A stretch of DNA of 64,000 bases from Symbiodinium natans (lineage: Eukaryota > Sar > Dinophyceae > Suessiales > Symbiodiniaceae), in contig CAJNDS010000398.1 of the NCBI GenBank assembly GCA_905221605.1, forward strand, positions 1 to 64,000, read 5' to 3'. Of this stretch, positions 10,279 through 20,800 are shown in pieces (the stretch's first letter is position 1; each line of letters opens with the position of its first letter). Made by a program: the position numbers and the translations under genes. The notes beneath the pieces are model-generated. The model worked only from the letters and a program-made list of their open reading frames with translations. It was not told where the DNA came from and did not search any database.

Positions 10279-12650
10279 CATGGGTTCTCGGCTTAGCCCC
10301 GCGCCACGTCACTGCACAAAGGAGGCGTCGGGTAGGTGCAGGCCGCAGCCGCTTCCCCTAGCCTCACCTTGACAAAAGGCCCTCCTTGTTGTAAGCCGGG
10401 CAGGTTTGCTTCAAAGCATAAGAATGCTTGTTAAGCCCATAATGCAAGCATCGTGTTTGCAAATGGGGGGGGCTGCGCCCCCCCCAACCCCCCCGCTTTT
10501 TTTAAGCCGGGCAAGATTGAAATGTATGTTTAGAGTCTCACTTCTCTGGTTTCGAATAGTGAAATCCAAAAACCAAATACAAAAACATCACAAGATTCGA
10601 GGGGGGTGGAATTTAGAATAAATTCCCTTCTCTCTCTTCTTAAAGGGAAGTTAATGTTTAGAGTCTCAATTCTCTGGTTTAGAAAAAAGAAGTCCAAAAA
10701 ACAAAACAAGATTCGAGGGGGGTGGAATTTAGAACAAATCCCCCTCTCTCATCTTGGCCCTCTCTGGAGGGTCTGGGCAGCAGTTTAAAAGGCGTAATAC
10801 CTGCTGGGCCTTCTGGGTCTTTTCTGGAGGGCTTGGGCAGCAGTGTAAGAGGCGTAATACTTCCTGGCCCTTCTGTGGAGGGTTTTTAGGCAGCATTTTA
10901 AGAGGCAAACAAAAGCATTTGAATCCACTCAAACCCATGACGCGAGCAACGTGTTTGCCCCAACCCCCGGGCTTTTTTACCCAACCCTCCCGCTTTTTTA
11001 AGCCGGGCAAGTTTGCGTGGAAGCATCTGAATCATCTCCAAAACAAAACAAAACAAAACATCTGCACAAAGGGTTTAGGCAGCTGTCAATGAGGCATTTT
11101 TAAGAGGCAACCAAAAACATTTGAATCCACTTCTGACGCGAGCAACGTGTTTGCCCCAACCCCCGGGCTTTTTACCCAACCCTCCCGCTTTTTTAAGCCG
11201 AGCAAGTTTGCGTGGAAGGATATGAATCATCTCCAAAACAAAACAAAACAAAACATGGGTTCTCGGCTTAGCCCCGCGCCACGTCACTGCACAAAGGAGG
11301 CGTCGGGTAGGTGCAGGCCGCAGCCGCTTCCCCAAGCCTCACCTTGACAAAAGGCCCTCCTTGTTGTAAGCCGGGCAGGTTTGCTTCAAAGCATAAGAAT
11401 GCTTGTTAAGCCCATAATGCAAGCATCGTGTTTGCAAATGGGGGGGGCTGCGCCCCCCCCAACCCCCCCGCTTTTTTTAAGCCGGGCAAGATTGAAATGT
11501 ATGTTTAGAGTCTCACTTCTTTGGTTTCGAATAGTGAAATCCAAAAACCAAATACAAAAACATCACAAGATTCGAGGGGGGTGGAATTTAGAATAAATTC
11601 CCTTCTCTCTCTTCTTAAAGGGAAGTTAATGTTTAGAGTCTCACTTCTCTGGTTTAGAAAAAAGAAGTCCAAAAAACAAAACAAGATTCGAGGGGGGTGG
11701 AATTTAGAACAAATCCCCCTCTCTCATCTTGGCCCTCTCTGGAGGGTCTGGGCAGCAGTTTAAAAGGCGTAATACCTGCTGGGCCTTCTGGGTCTTTTCT
11801 GGAGGGCTTGGGCAGCAGTGTAAGAGGCGTAATACTTCCTGGCCCTTCTGTGGAGGGTTTTTAGGCAGCATTTTAAGAGGCAAACAAAAGCATTTGAATC
11901 CACTCAAACCCATGACGCGAGCAACGTGTTTGCCCCAACCCCCGGGCTTTTTTACCCAACCCTCCCGCTTTTTTAAGCCGGGCAAGTTTGCGTGGAAGCA
12001 TCTGAATCATCTCCAAAACAAAACAAAACAAAACATCTGCACAAAGGGTTTAGGCAGCTGTCAATGAGGCATTTTTAAGAGGCAACCAAAAACATTTGAA
12101 TCCACTTCTGACGCGAGCAACGTGTTTGCCCCAACCCCCGGGCTTTTTACCCAACCCTCCCGCTTTTTTAAGCCGAGCAAGTTTGCGTGGAAGGATATGA
12201 ATCATCTCCAAAACAAAACAAAACAAAACATGGGTTCTCGGCTTAGCCCCGCGCCACGTCACTGCACAAAGGAGGCGTCGGGTAGGTGCAGGCCGCAGCC
12301 GCTTCCCCAAGCCTCACCTTGACAAAAGGCCCTCCTTGTTGTAAGCCGGGCAGGTTTGCTTCAAAGCATAAGAATGCTTGTTAAGCCCATAATGCAAGCA
12401 TCGTGTTTGCAAATGGGGGGGGCTGCGCCCCCCCCAACCCCCCCGCTTTTTTTAAGCCGGGCAAGATTGAAATGTATGTTTAGAGTCTCACTTCTCTGGT
12501 TTCGAATAGTGAAATCCAAAAACCAAATACAAAAACATCACAAGATTCGAGGGGGGTGGAATTTAGAATAAATTCCCTTCTCTCTCTTCTTAATGGGAAG
12601 TTAATGTTTAGAGTCTCACTTCTCTGGTTTCGAAAAAAGACGTCCAAAAA
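10279..12650. repeat. 975-bp tandem repeat, about 2.4 copies
   Basis: CATGGGTTCTCGG begins copies at 10279, 11254 and 12229, an exact 975-bp spacing. Copies 1 and 2 read almost identically over their full length; copy 3 diverges after about 12590. Each unit contains a GC-rich segment (CCCCGCGCCACGTCACTGC), a G8/C8 palindrome, two GATTCGAGGGGGGTGGAATTTAGA segments and type A and B modules. Short open frames repeat with the same period and are not genes. A diverged inverted copy of part of the unit lies at about 39403-39495. Confidence 0.92.
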
Positions 12651-13720
12651 ACAAAACAAGATTCGAGGGGGGTGGAATTTAGAATAAATCCCTCTCTCTC
12701 ATCTTCAAGATAAATTACTGTTTAGAGTCTCACTTCTCTGGCCTCGAATAATGAAACCAAAAAACAACAGGGTTTCAGGGGGGTGGAATTTAGAATAAAT
12801 CCCTTCTCTCTTTTCTTAAAGAATAAAATTAAACCAAAAGGGCGGCCCAACACCTTCAACACCCTTTAAGCTCCTCTCCTGAAGCCCCCCCCCCCAAGCC
12901 CCCCGCTTAAGGCCCCCTTTAAGCCCCCCTTTAAGCCCCCCTTAAGCCCTTAAGCCCCCCCTGAAGCCCCCCCTGAAGCCCCTTCAGGATAACAAGAAAC
13001 TAAGGGGGTGGAATTTAAAATTCTCGACTCTTCTCTTCTTCCATTTAGCCCTCCTTCACGCTCCCTTTAAGCAATGACTTTTTTTCGGGGAGGCAAAGGG
13101 TCAAACCCTTTAAGCCCCCCCCTCAGCTCCCCCTTAAGCCCTCCTGAAGCCTCCCTTAAGCCCCTTAACTCCCGCTTAGAAGCGCCTTCAAAGGGTCTGG
13201 CTCCAAAGCCCCCCCTTAAACCCCTTAAGCCTCGCAAGAAAAGAGCTTGCAAACATTGGTAAATTGCAAACACACCTGTGTGTGCCTTGCGGCGCGAGGG
13301 GGGTGGAATTTAGAAAAAATTCCCTTCTCTCACTTCTTGAAGAGAAGTTAATGTTTAGCGTCTCACTTCTCTGGTTTCGAAAATGAAATCCAAAAAAAAC
13401 AAAACAAGATTCGAGGGGGGTGAATTTAGAAGAAACCCCCTCTCTCATTTTCAAGAAAAACCTGTTTAAAGTCTCACTTGAAGAATGAAAAGGTTTCAGA
13501 GGGGTGGAATTTAAAATAAATCTCTTCTCTCTTTTCTTAAAGAATAATTAAACCAAAAGGGCGTCTCAACACCTCAGCACCCCCAAAGCCCTCCCCCCCT
13601 TAAGCCCTCCTTTAAGCCCTCAGGATCCCCCTTAAGCCCCCTTCAGCCTTCCTCAAGCCTCAAAAAGCTTCCCCTTAGTTGCGTCTTCAACCCAAAAAGC
13701 CTTAATAAAGCCTGCAAACA
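12651..13720. repeat. Degenerate repeats: GGGGGGTGGAATTTAGA units and C-rich arrays
   Basis: Decayed relatives of the 975-bp unit (GAGGGGGGTGGAATTTAGA followed by a CTCTCTC tract and TTTAGAGTCTCACTTCTCTGG) alternate with AAGCCCCCC arrays at 12865-12985, 13105-13220 and 13565-13680. No gene is visible. Confidence 0.75.
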
Positions 13721-13904
13721 TGGCAAATGACAAACACACCTGTGTGCCCAGGATACTTTTTCTTCGAGGTGCAGAAGCTAAAAAAATTTCCAGAGATGTG
13801 TCCACTGCGCGGACACAGGATCGCGAGAATTCTAAAAACTTTCATCAGACTTGATCTGACACAAGCGCTGGCACTCGTAAAGAGCGGCACAATGTGGCAG
13901 AGCT

Positions 13905-14300
13905 GCAAAAAACATAAAAAAAACATCTCTTTCAAAAGTTTTCAAAACAGAAATTCTGAGACGACTGAGCGGCAAAATGCTCGCCGACGGCACAAGTGCT
14001 CGCTGAAGCGGCACAAGTGCTCGTCAAAGAGCGGCACAATGCTTGCATGAAAACTTTCATTTGACCAGAGCTGCAAAAAACACAAAACAAAAACATCTCT
14101 TTGGAAAGTTTTCAAAACAGAAATTCTTAGACGACTGAGCGGCAAAATGCTCGCCGACGGCACAAGTGCTCGCTGAAGCGGCATAAATGCTCGTCAAAGA
14201 GCGGCACAATGCTTGCAGAGGTTTTAAAAACATAAAAAGCTCAGAGCAAAACAAAAAATTTTTGACACCGAAATTCTTGGTCAGCGCCAACGGCACAAGT
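13905..14300. repeat. 170-bp tandem repeat, two copies plus a fragment
   Basis: A unit with ATCTCTTT, AAGTTTTCAAAACAGAAATTC, GACGACTGAGCGGCAAAATG and CACAAGTGCTCGCTGAAG begins at about 13925 and again at about 14095; a fragment with the last part lies at 14285-14320. The two full copies differ at a handful of bases. No coding potential was identified. Confidence 0.8.
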
Positions 14301-14488
14301 GCTCGCTGAAGGCACAAGCAAAAACACAAATGCAAAGCTGAATAAATTCCAAGAGAGGGTTTTTTCTTGGCCCCGCACTGTGGTTGAAAAAAAGACAGAA
14401 GTTTTTTTCTTGACCCCAATACTTTTCCAAACAAAAAAACACGGAAGGGTTTTGAAAAAGACACTTTGGGGCCAAGAAAAAAACCAGC

Positions 14489-14719
14489 TCGAGTTTCGTG
14501 ACTTGAGGGTAGTTTTGGAGGTCTTTTAAGCCGAGCTGTCAAGTTGGAGAGCTGTGATACGTTTTCCATTTTGGCTCAAGTGACGAGCACTGGTGTGAGT
14601 GCTGCAAGCCAAAACAGAAGTGTTGTTCGAGTGTCTGAGCTTGCTTGCTTGGTTTGGACTTGTGTGAGTTGGCTTGGTTGTATCCTTGGTGCCTTGCTTG
14701 GCATCTTGGGTTTTTAACG
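14489..14719 (+). repeat. 5' LTR of Copia 1 (possibly truncated at its 5' end)
   Basis: A direct copy of 23170-23400. It contains CCATTTTGGCTCAAG at 14566-14580, equal to the last 15 bases of the dinoflagellate spliced leader. It ends TTTTTAACG directly before the primer site, so the 3' boundary is secure while the 5' boundary is only where similarity begins. Confidence 0.88.
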
Positions 14720-14733
14720 TGGTAGCGGAGCGT
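14720..14733 (+). promoter_or_regulatory. Primer-binding site, initiator Met-tRNA type
   Basis: TGGTAGCGGAGCGT directly follows the LTR. It matches the complement of a eukaryotic initiator Met-tRNA 3' end (TGGTAGCAGAGC) with one mismatch. The identical 14 bases follow the LTR of Copia 2 at 25229. Confidence 0.85.
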
Positions 14734-14803
14734 GGAAGCTCTGTTGCAAAGAAAGAAAGTGAGCCCAATACGCTGACTTGGTGTGTGCTTGAGTTGTCTT
14801 GGT

Positions 14804-17800
14804 ATGGAGGGCCGTGGAAGGCCATCGTACTACCACATAGGTGAGGGTGAACCCCGAATGCTTCGTGAGAGAGGCAGGAGAGGGGCTGAGCCTCCCTATG
14901 AGAGGCCTTCAGGGTCTAGACACTCATCACTTCCACCAAGGAACCCCGTTGTCGGTAGTGGAGTTGCTTTCAGCCCGATGTCGAACTTGTCGGGTGCAGT
15001 GCATCCCACAGGAAGCCCGGTGGTTGGTTCTCCGACTGCTATGGGCACCCCCATACCGGCAATGACTTCACCCATGTCACCACCAGGTTTGGTACCACCA
15101 CCGCCTGCAGCAGTGGACCCCGTTGCCGTTCAGGCAGCCCTGGGGTCCCAGCTTTTGGTTCAGACAGTGCAGCAGCAGCAGCAGCAGATATCTCAAATGA
15201 TGTCGCTGGTGCAGCAGCTGGTCCAGGACCGGACAAGTGCTGAGAAGAAGGGCAAGGGAGCTGGTAGCTTGAGTAGCATCAGTGACAGTGTGGACCATGC
15301 CATGGAGGTTGACGATGGGAACGGCGCTCCTATCAGGAATCCTAAGGCAGACTCATATGTGCCGAAGTTGCCCATGTTGGATGGTGGACGCATGAACAAG
15401 GGTCGGCGTGCCGAGATCGAAGCATGGGTTGAGTACCTTGAAGTGTTTTTGCCATGGATTGCCTTGTTTGATGATAGGATACCGTCGGAAGTGCAGGCTT
15501 GTTTTGTGAAAGACAAGCCAATCTTGAACAAAGACTTGGCGAAAGGAGAGAGCATTAGGAGTACCAGAGTGTTCCTTTACCTTCGGCAATCCTTTGCGAA
15601 CTTTTCCCGTGGGCTTGACATTTTGAAGCAAGTTGAGCGTGAACAGCTTGGTGTTCCGGCAGGCTATGAGGCGTTGAGGCGCTTGCATCAAGATCTGTCG
15701 GTTTGCTCGAGGATAGAAGCCTCGACCTTGCGAGAAGAGATGTTGAGATACCAACCCCCTGCCTCTACGAAGGATCGTTTTTTGGAAGTGTTTCGCAGCG
15801 TGCAGGTTGAGCTTGCAAAGTATGGTCGACTTGTTGCTGCGTTCCCAGACCTTGCGTTGAGTGAAGCGGATCAGAGCATGATTGTGTTGAAAGGTCTTGA
15901 TGCAGATGTGAAGAGGTACATCTTGTTGCATGCGAAGATTGACTCCATGAGTGAGCTTGAGACTGCGATCAAGTTCTACGACGCAAATATCAAGATCCTT
16001 ACCTTCGCCGATTCCGGGAGAGGTCGAGACCGCAGGAACAACAACGACATAGCGAATCCGCTGAACTTCAAGGGCGATGGAAAGGGGAAGGACAAAGGGA
16101 AGGAAAAGGGGAAAGATAAAGGAAAGGAAAAAGGGAAGGACAAGGGAAAGGACAAAGGTCGCTCAGGAAAGGACAAGCATGACAAGAAGGGAGAGAAAGG
16201 TGGAAAGGGGAACGCTACTCAAGACCCTGGGAAAGGGGGCGGTGGTAGCTCTGGTAGTGACCCAAAGCACGACAAGCGTGCCAACGTGAAGTGCTACAAC
16301 TGCAATGAATTGGGGCACTATTCAAACCGATGCCCTAAGAAAGCGGCCAAAGGTGTGGCGGCAGCAGCGACGCTTCTCGAACCGCAATTGGCGGCTTTGA
16401 CCTTGGAGGGCCCGCACGTGTTTGCAGCGGCAGTTGGTTGCGAGTTCTTTGATATCGCTCAGGGAGATTCCGACAATGAGTCGAGCTTGAGCGATGGTGA
16501 TTGGGAAGCCTTTGGAAGGTCGTGGTTGTTGGAGAGTTCAGAGGCCACAGTTGAGCTTGGAACCTCGCAGCTTGGAAGCCTAGAGACCCCCGTTGAGCTT
16601 GAGAAGGCCCCAGTCGAGAGTGGAACATCGCAGCTTGGAAGCCTAGAGACCCCCGTTGAGCTTGAGAAGGCCCCAGTCGAGAGTGGAACATCGCAGCTTG
16701 GAAGCCTAGAGACCCCCGTTGAGCTTGAGAAGGCCCCAGTTGAGAGTGGAACATCGCAGCTTGGAAGCCTAGAGACCCCCGTTGAGCTTGAGAAGGCCCC
16801 AGTTGAGAGTGGAACATCGCAGCTTGGAAGCCTAGAGACCCCCGTTGAGCTTGAGAAGGCCCCAGTTGAGCTTGGAACGTCGCAGCTTGGAAGCCTAGAG
16901 ACCCCCGTTGAGCTTGAGAAGGCCCTGTCGACGCTTGGTGAGCATGGATTGAGTGAATTTTATTTTCATGACATGAGCATGGCAGCCCCGCATGTGACAC
17001 ATGGTAGCAGCTCTGAAGCCATGGACTGGTGGTTGCTGGACTCCGGAGCGTCAACGCACCTGATCAGCGAGGAGACACTGCAGCATGTGCAAGTGCTGAG
17101 CCTGAGTGAGCATGTTGGTAGAGATTGTGTGACTGCCACGGGTGCTTCCATAGGGGTTCAGAAGAGTGCTGTGGTTCGCGTTTGCTTTGCCGTTGAGAGA
17201 TCCAGTCCTATCGTCGTTGAGTTCGAAGCCCTGGTTGCACCTGTGCGATTTAATCTCCTGAGCCTAGGACGACTCCTGAATAGGAATTGGACAGTCTCTT
17301 TTGCCCCCCATCTCCACGTGCAAGCTGGTGGTTTTAAATTTAAGGCTGTGTGGTCCAACAACTGTTGCTGGTTGCAAAGTCATGCGGTGGCACGGGCCTG
17401 TTTGGTGTCTCAAGAGCAGAGCGCAGCGCAGCAGATTGCAGACCCCTCGTGCCCGAGACATTCCGCAACCCGAGAAGATGGCCTCCTCCAGCGAGAGCGA
17501 AGTGGAATGGCGCATGCAAGGGAAGGACAAAGGGAAGCTGGTCCGGAGAGTCGTTGCGACTCAAGCGGCCTCAATCTCTGTGGGAGAAGAGGACTTCGAG
17601 GAGAGCACCCGGTTGGCCACAGCTACGTCCACGGAGACAGAGGGCGCAATCCTCTTGGTGCCCGCGGATGCCGAGTCCCAGGTGGTGTTGAAGCCGGGCG
17701 AGATCGAGACCCCAGGACCCGCCAAAGTTCCTCAGCAGAAGCCCATGCCAAAGAAGCCGAAAGTGAAGAAGATGCCCCAGAAGCCCCTCGTGAAGAGGAT

Positions 17801-20800
17801 GCCAAAGGCAGCGAGCTCTTCGTCGACAAAGAGGACCCCCGTGAAGCTGGTGCCTCGTTCCGATCGCCAGCAGCCGTGGTTGACGTTGTGGAGTGCAAGT
17901 TCAAGGGCAGTGAAGAAGCAGAAGCTCAAGGAGAGTCGCATGACGTCAGCTGCAAGGTCCGATTTGAACCGCTTTCGAAAGGAGAAGAAGGGCCCAGAGA
18001 GGCGAACGCTGGAGGAGCACCTCAAGGAGCATTTTTTGCAGTGCCTGGACCGCAAGGCCCCCTACACTGTGACGACCATCTCCGAGATCATCAAGGAGAA
18101 AGCAAAGCCCCCGAGCCCACCGAGGAAGGAAGCCGACTCCCCGGGGTACCCGGAGAGGTTGCCTACCCCTCCGCGGGTTCCGCCACGTCGACGCTTGCCC
18201 ACGCCGCCGAGGAATCCGACATCGCCATTGGCCAGCGCATCACGGGCACCAGCTACGCCGCCAAAGACATCGCCATTGCCACCACCACCGACCAATCCCG
18301 GAACGCCTACTTCAAGTGGATGGAGTGTGGTGACGGACCGAAAGCGCTGAGTGCAGTCAGCCAGAAAGGATCTTCCCAGGCGGTGGCGAGCAGCAAAAGT
18401 CTTGATGTGCTTGATGGTTGTGCTTGCGCTTGTGACGTTGGCATGAGTGGCATGGTTGGCATGAGTGGCATGGTTGGCATGAGTGGCATGGTTGAGCATG
18501 TGTGTGTTGGTGAGCTTGATCAGGAGAAAGCACCGGCCCCAGACGGCGACCAGGCGTGGTTGCTGCATGGTGATCAGGAGTTGCTTCACCAGGAGTTGTG
18601 GGGAAAGGTTCACCGTGAGCATGTGTTGCGAAGTCATGTTCCTTTTAATTCCAGCTGTGAGCATTGCGTGCGTGGTAGAGGTCTTGAACCAGCTAGGAAA
18701 ATCGAGAGGGATTCCGGAGAGGGAGCCCAAAAGGAGGTTCAGATCGACAAGTTCTTCTACAAGGGGATCTGGTTCCTGGTGTTGGTGCTTGTTGGTTGCT
18801 TTGCCATCGGAACAGTGATGTACCGTGAAGTTTCAGGACCGCGTGGAGCAGCAGCGCGTGAGGTGATGCTTGGAGAGATGTCGGCGTGGGGACGTAGTGT
18901 TGGCTTGGTTGGAGTTGAAGCGCGTGACTTGTCGGTTTGCGTGAAGTCGGATCTTGAGGGGGTGGTGAAGAACCTTGCTCAGGGTTTCGCTGATACCATG
19001 ACCGTTGGTGCGGTTGAGGTGTCTGATGTTCCGGTTGGTCGGCACGCCCCAGTCGCAGAGAGGGCCATCCGGACATTGAAGGAAACCGCAAACACGTTGT
19101 GCGCCGGACTGGAGCAAGTTGGCCTAGAGCCCTGTGGCAGAGGAGTTAGCTTTCTTCTCTCTCACTGTGCTCAGGCACACAACCGCTACCAAATCCAGCC
19201 TGGATCGGCAATGACTCCTGAACAACGTAGTTTAAGAACTATGAGGCAGCCTCGGGCGATATACGTCTGGGGAGCGTCAATCTTGGCCACACCTCCGCCG
19301 AGTCTACGACAATTCATCACGGGCAGATATGGACAGGCTGCCTACTTAGGCCCTGAAGTCGCGGGTGGCAGTCATCTGGTGCAGTTCCGACTGAAGGATG
19401 GTTCGTTGAAGATTGCCCGGTCAGCCCGAATCAGGATGTTGGTGCCCATGACCTTTGAGTTGTCAGCCTTGCGTGGTATTTGCCGTATGTTGCCCGAGCG
19501 TGCTGGTGACGTTGTGCGTGGCTTGCCAGCGGTTGATCAAGGGAACATGCGGGATCTTCCAATCCCAAACACCGAGACTCGCGGACCGCCAGCATCGTGG
19601 GTCGAGGAAAATGGCAGGACCCCGAGGTGTCGAGCGTGTCGATTGAGGGGTGTTCCGGCGGACAAGGCGTGGCACACTCAGAAGTGTCGTGACAGATACG
19701 CTGCGTACGTGAAGAGCTCTTTTGATCCGAATCAGTTTGTGCTTGATGATGCCCAGCATGAGTTGGAGATCGAAGGAGTTGAGCTTGATCTTGGTTCGCG
19801 TGCTTTTGGTGAGCTTGACGTCGGGTTGGAGTTGCCTGATGATGTGCAGGATTATGAACCGACTGAAGATGAGGGAGAGCGAGGTCTCGGTGATTCCTTC
19901 CTGCCTGAAGGGGTGCTTGAGGGTGAACTTCGCCCCGGAGACTCTGTTGGAGTTGAACCTGCAGCTTCAGAAGAGGCTGACTTCATGGAAGTTGAGCCAG
20001 AAAGCCTGGATCGGGTGCCAGAGCCAGAGTCTGATGCCATGGTCAACAACGTCTTGTTCCGTGAGTCGTTGGGTTTCGCCGCTGTTGCAAATCCCAGTAC
20101 CGGAGGACAGACAGTGAAGCTTGGTGGTGAGACTCTTGTGGTTGAAATGCCCTCGTCTTCCAAGGATGATGTCACCGGACATGCATTGGACCTTGGTCTG
20201 ACATACGAAGGCATGTTGCGTGAGTTGAGTGCGCTTGAGTCCCTTGCAGTCGGTGATGTGATTTGGCATGTGGATCCGAAGCAGAAAGTGATATCCACAA
20301 GATGGGTGTCAAATGCAAAGCTGGAGCGGGTTGACGGCAAAGAAAGACCACTGGTCCGTTGTCGGGTTGTTGCGCGTGATTTCGCCCAGGGAGCAACGGC
20401 TGCTCAGCTTGGCATTTCTGCGGCGACCAGCTCAGCCGAGGCATTGAGGACCTTCCTCTTTTATGCCGGCTCGAAGAGGCAGAACGTCGTAGGCCTCGAC
20501 GTCAGTACGGCGTTCTTGTTCGCAGAGTTAGAAGAAGAAGACGGCACGGTAGTGGTGCGGCTCCCTGCTGGAGTTACCGGTCCCAATGGAAGGCCTGGGT
20601 TCATGCGACTTCGCAAGGCTCTTTATGGGTTGAGAGCCGCGGCCCAGACCTGGGCTCGTCATCTCGCAAAGCTCCTCAAGCGCCTCTGCGACCTCACTCC
20701 ATGCGAGACAGAGCCATGCCTCTTCTCCGGTGTGGTTCTCGGTGGACAGAGGGTGGCAGTGTTGTGCTACGTAGACGATCTCCTCATCAGCGGCGACAGC

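Noticed and set aside
14783-14803. Start of Copia 1 Gag-Pol at GTG 14783
   Set aside because: Eukaryotic initiation is expected at the in-frame ATG 14804; the same reasoning moved starts at 6584, 45926 and 62523.
16335-17054. 239-codon antisense frame across Gag of Copia 1
   Set aside because: It mirrors the 63-bp repeat and lies opposite a well-supported coding strand.
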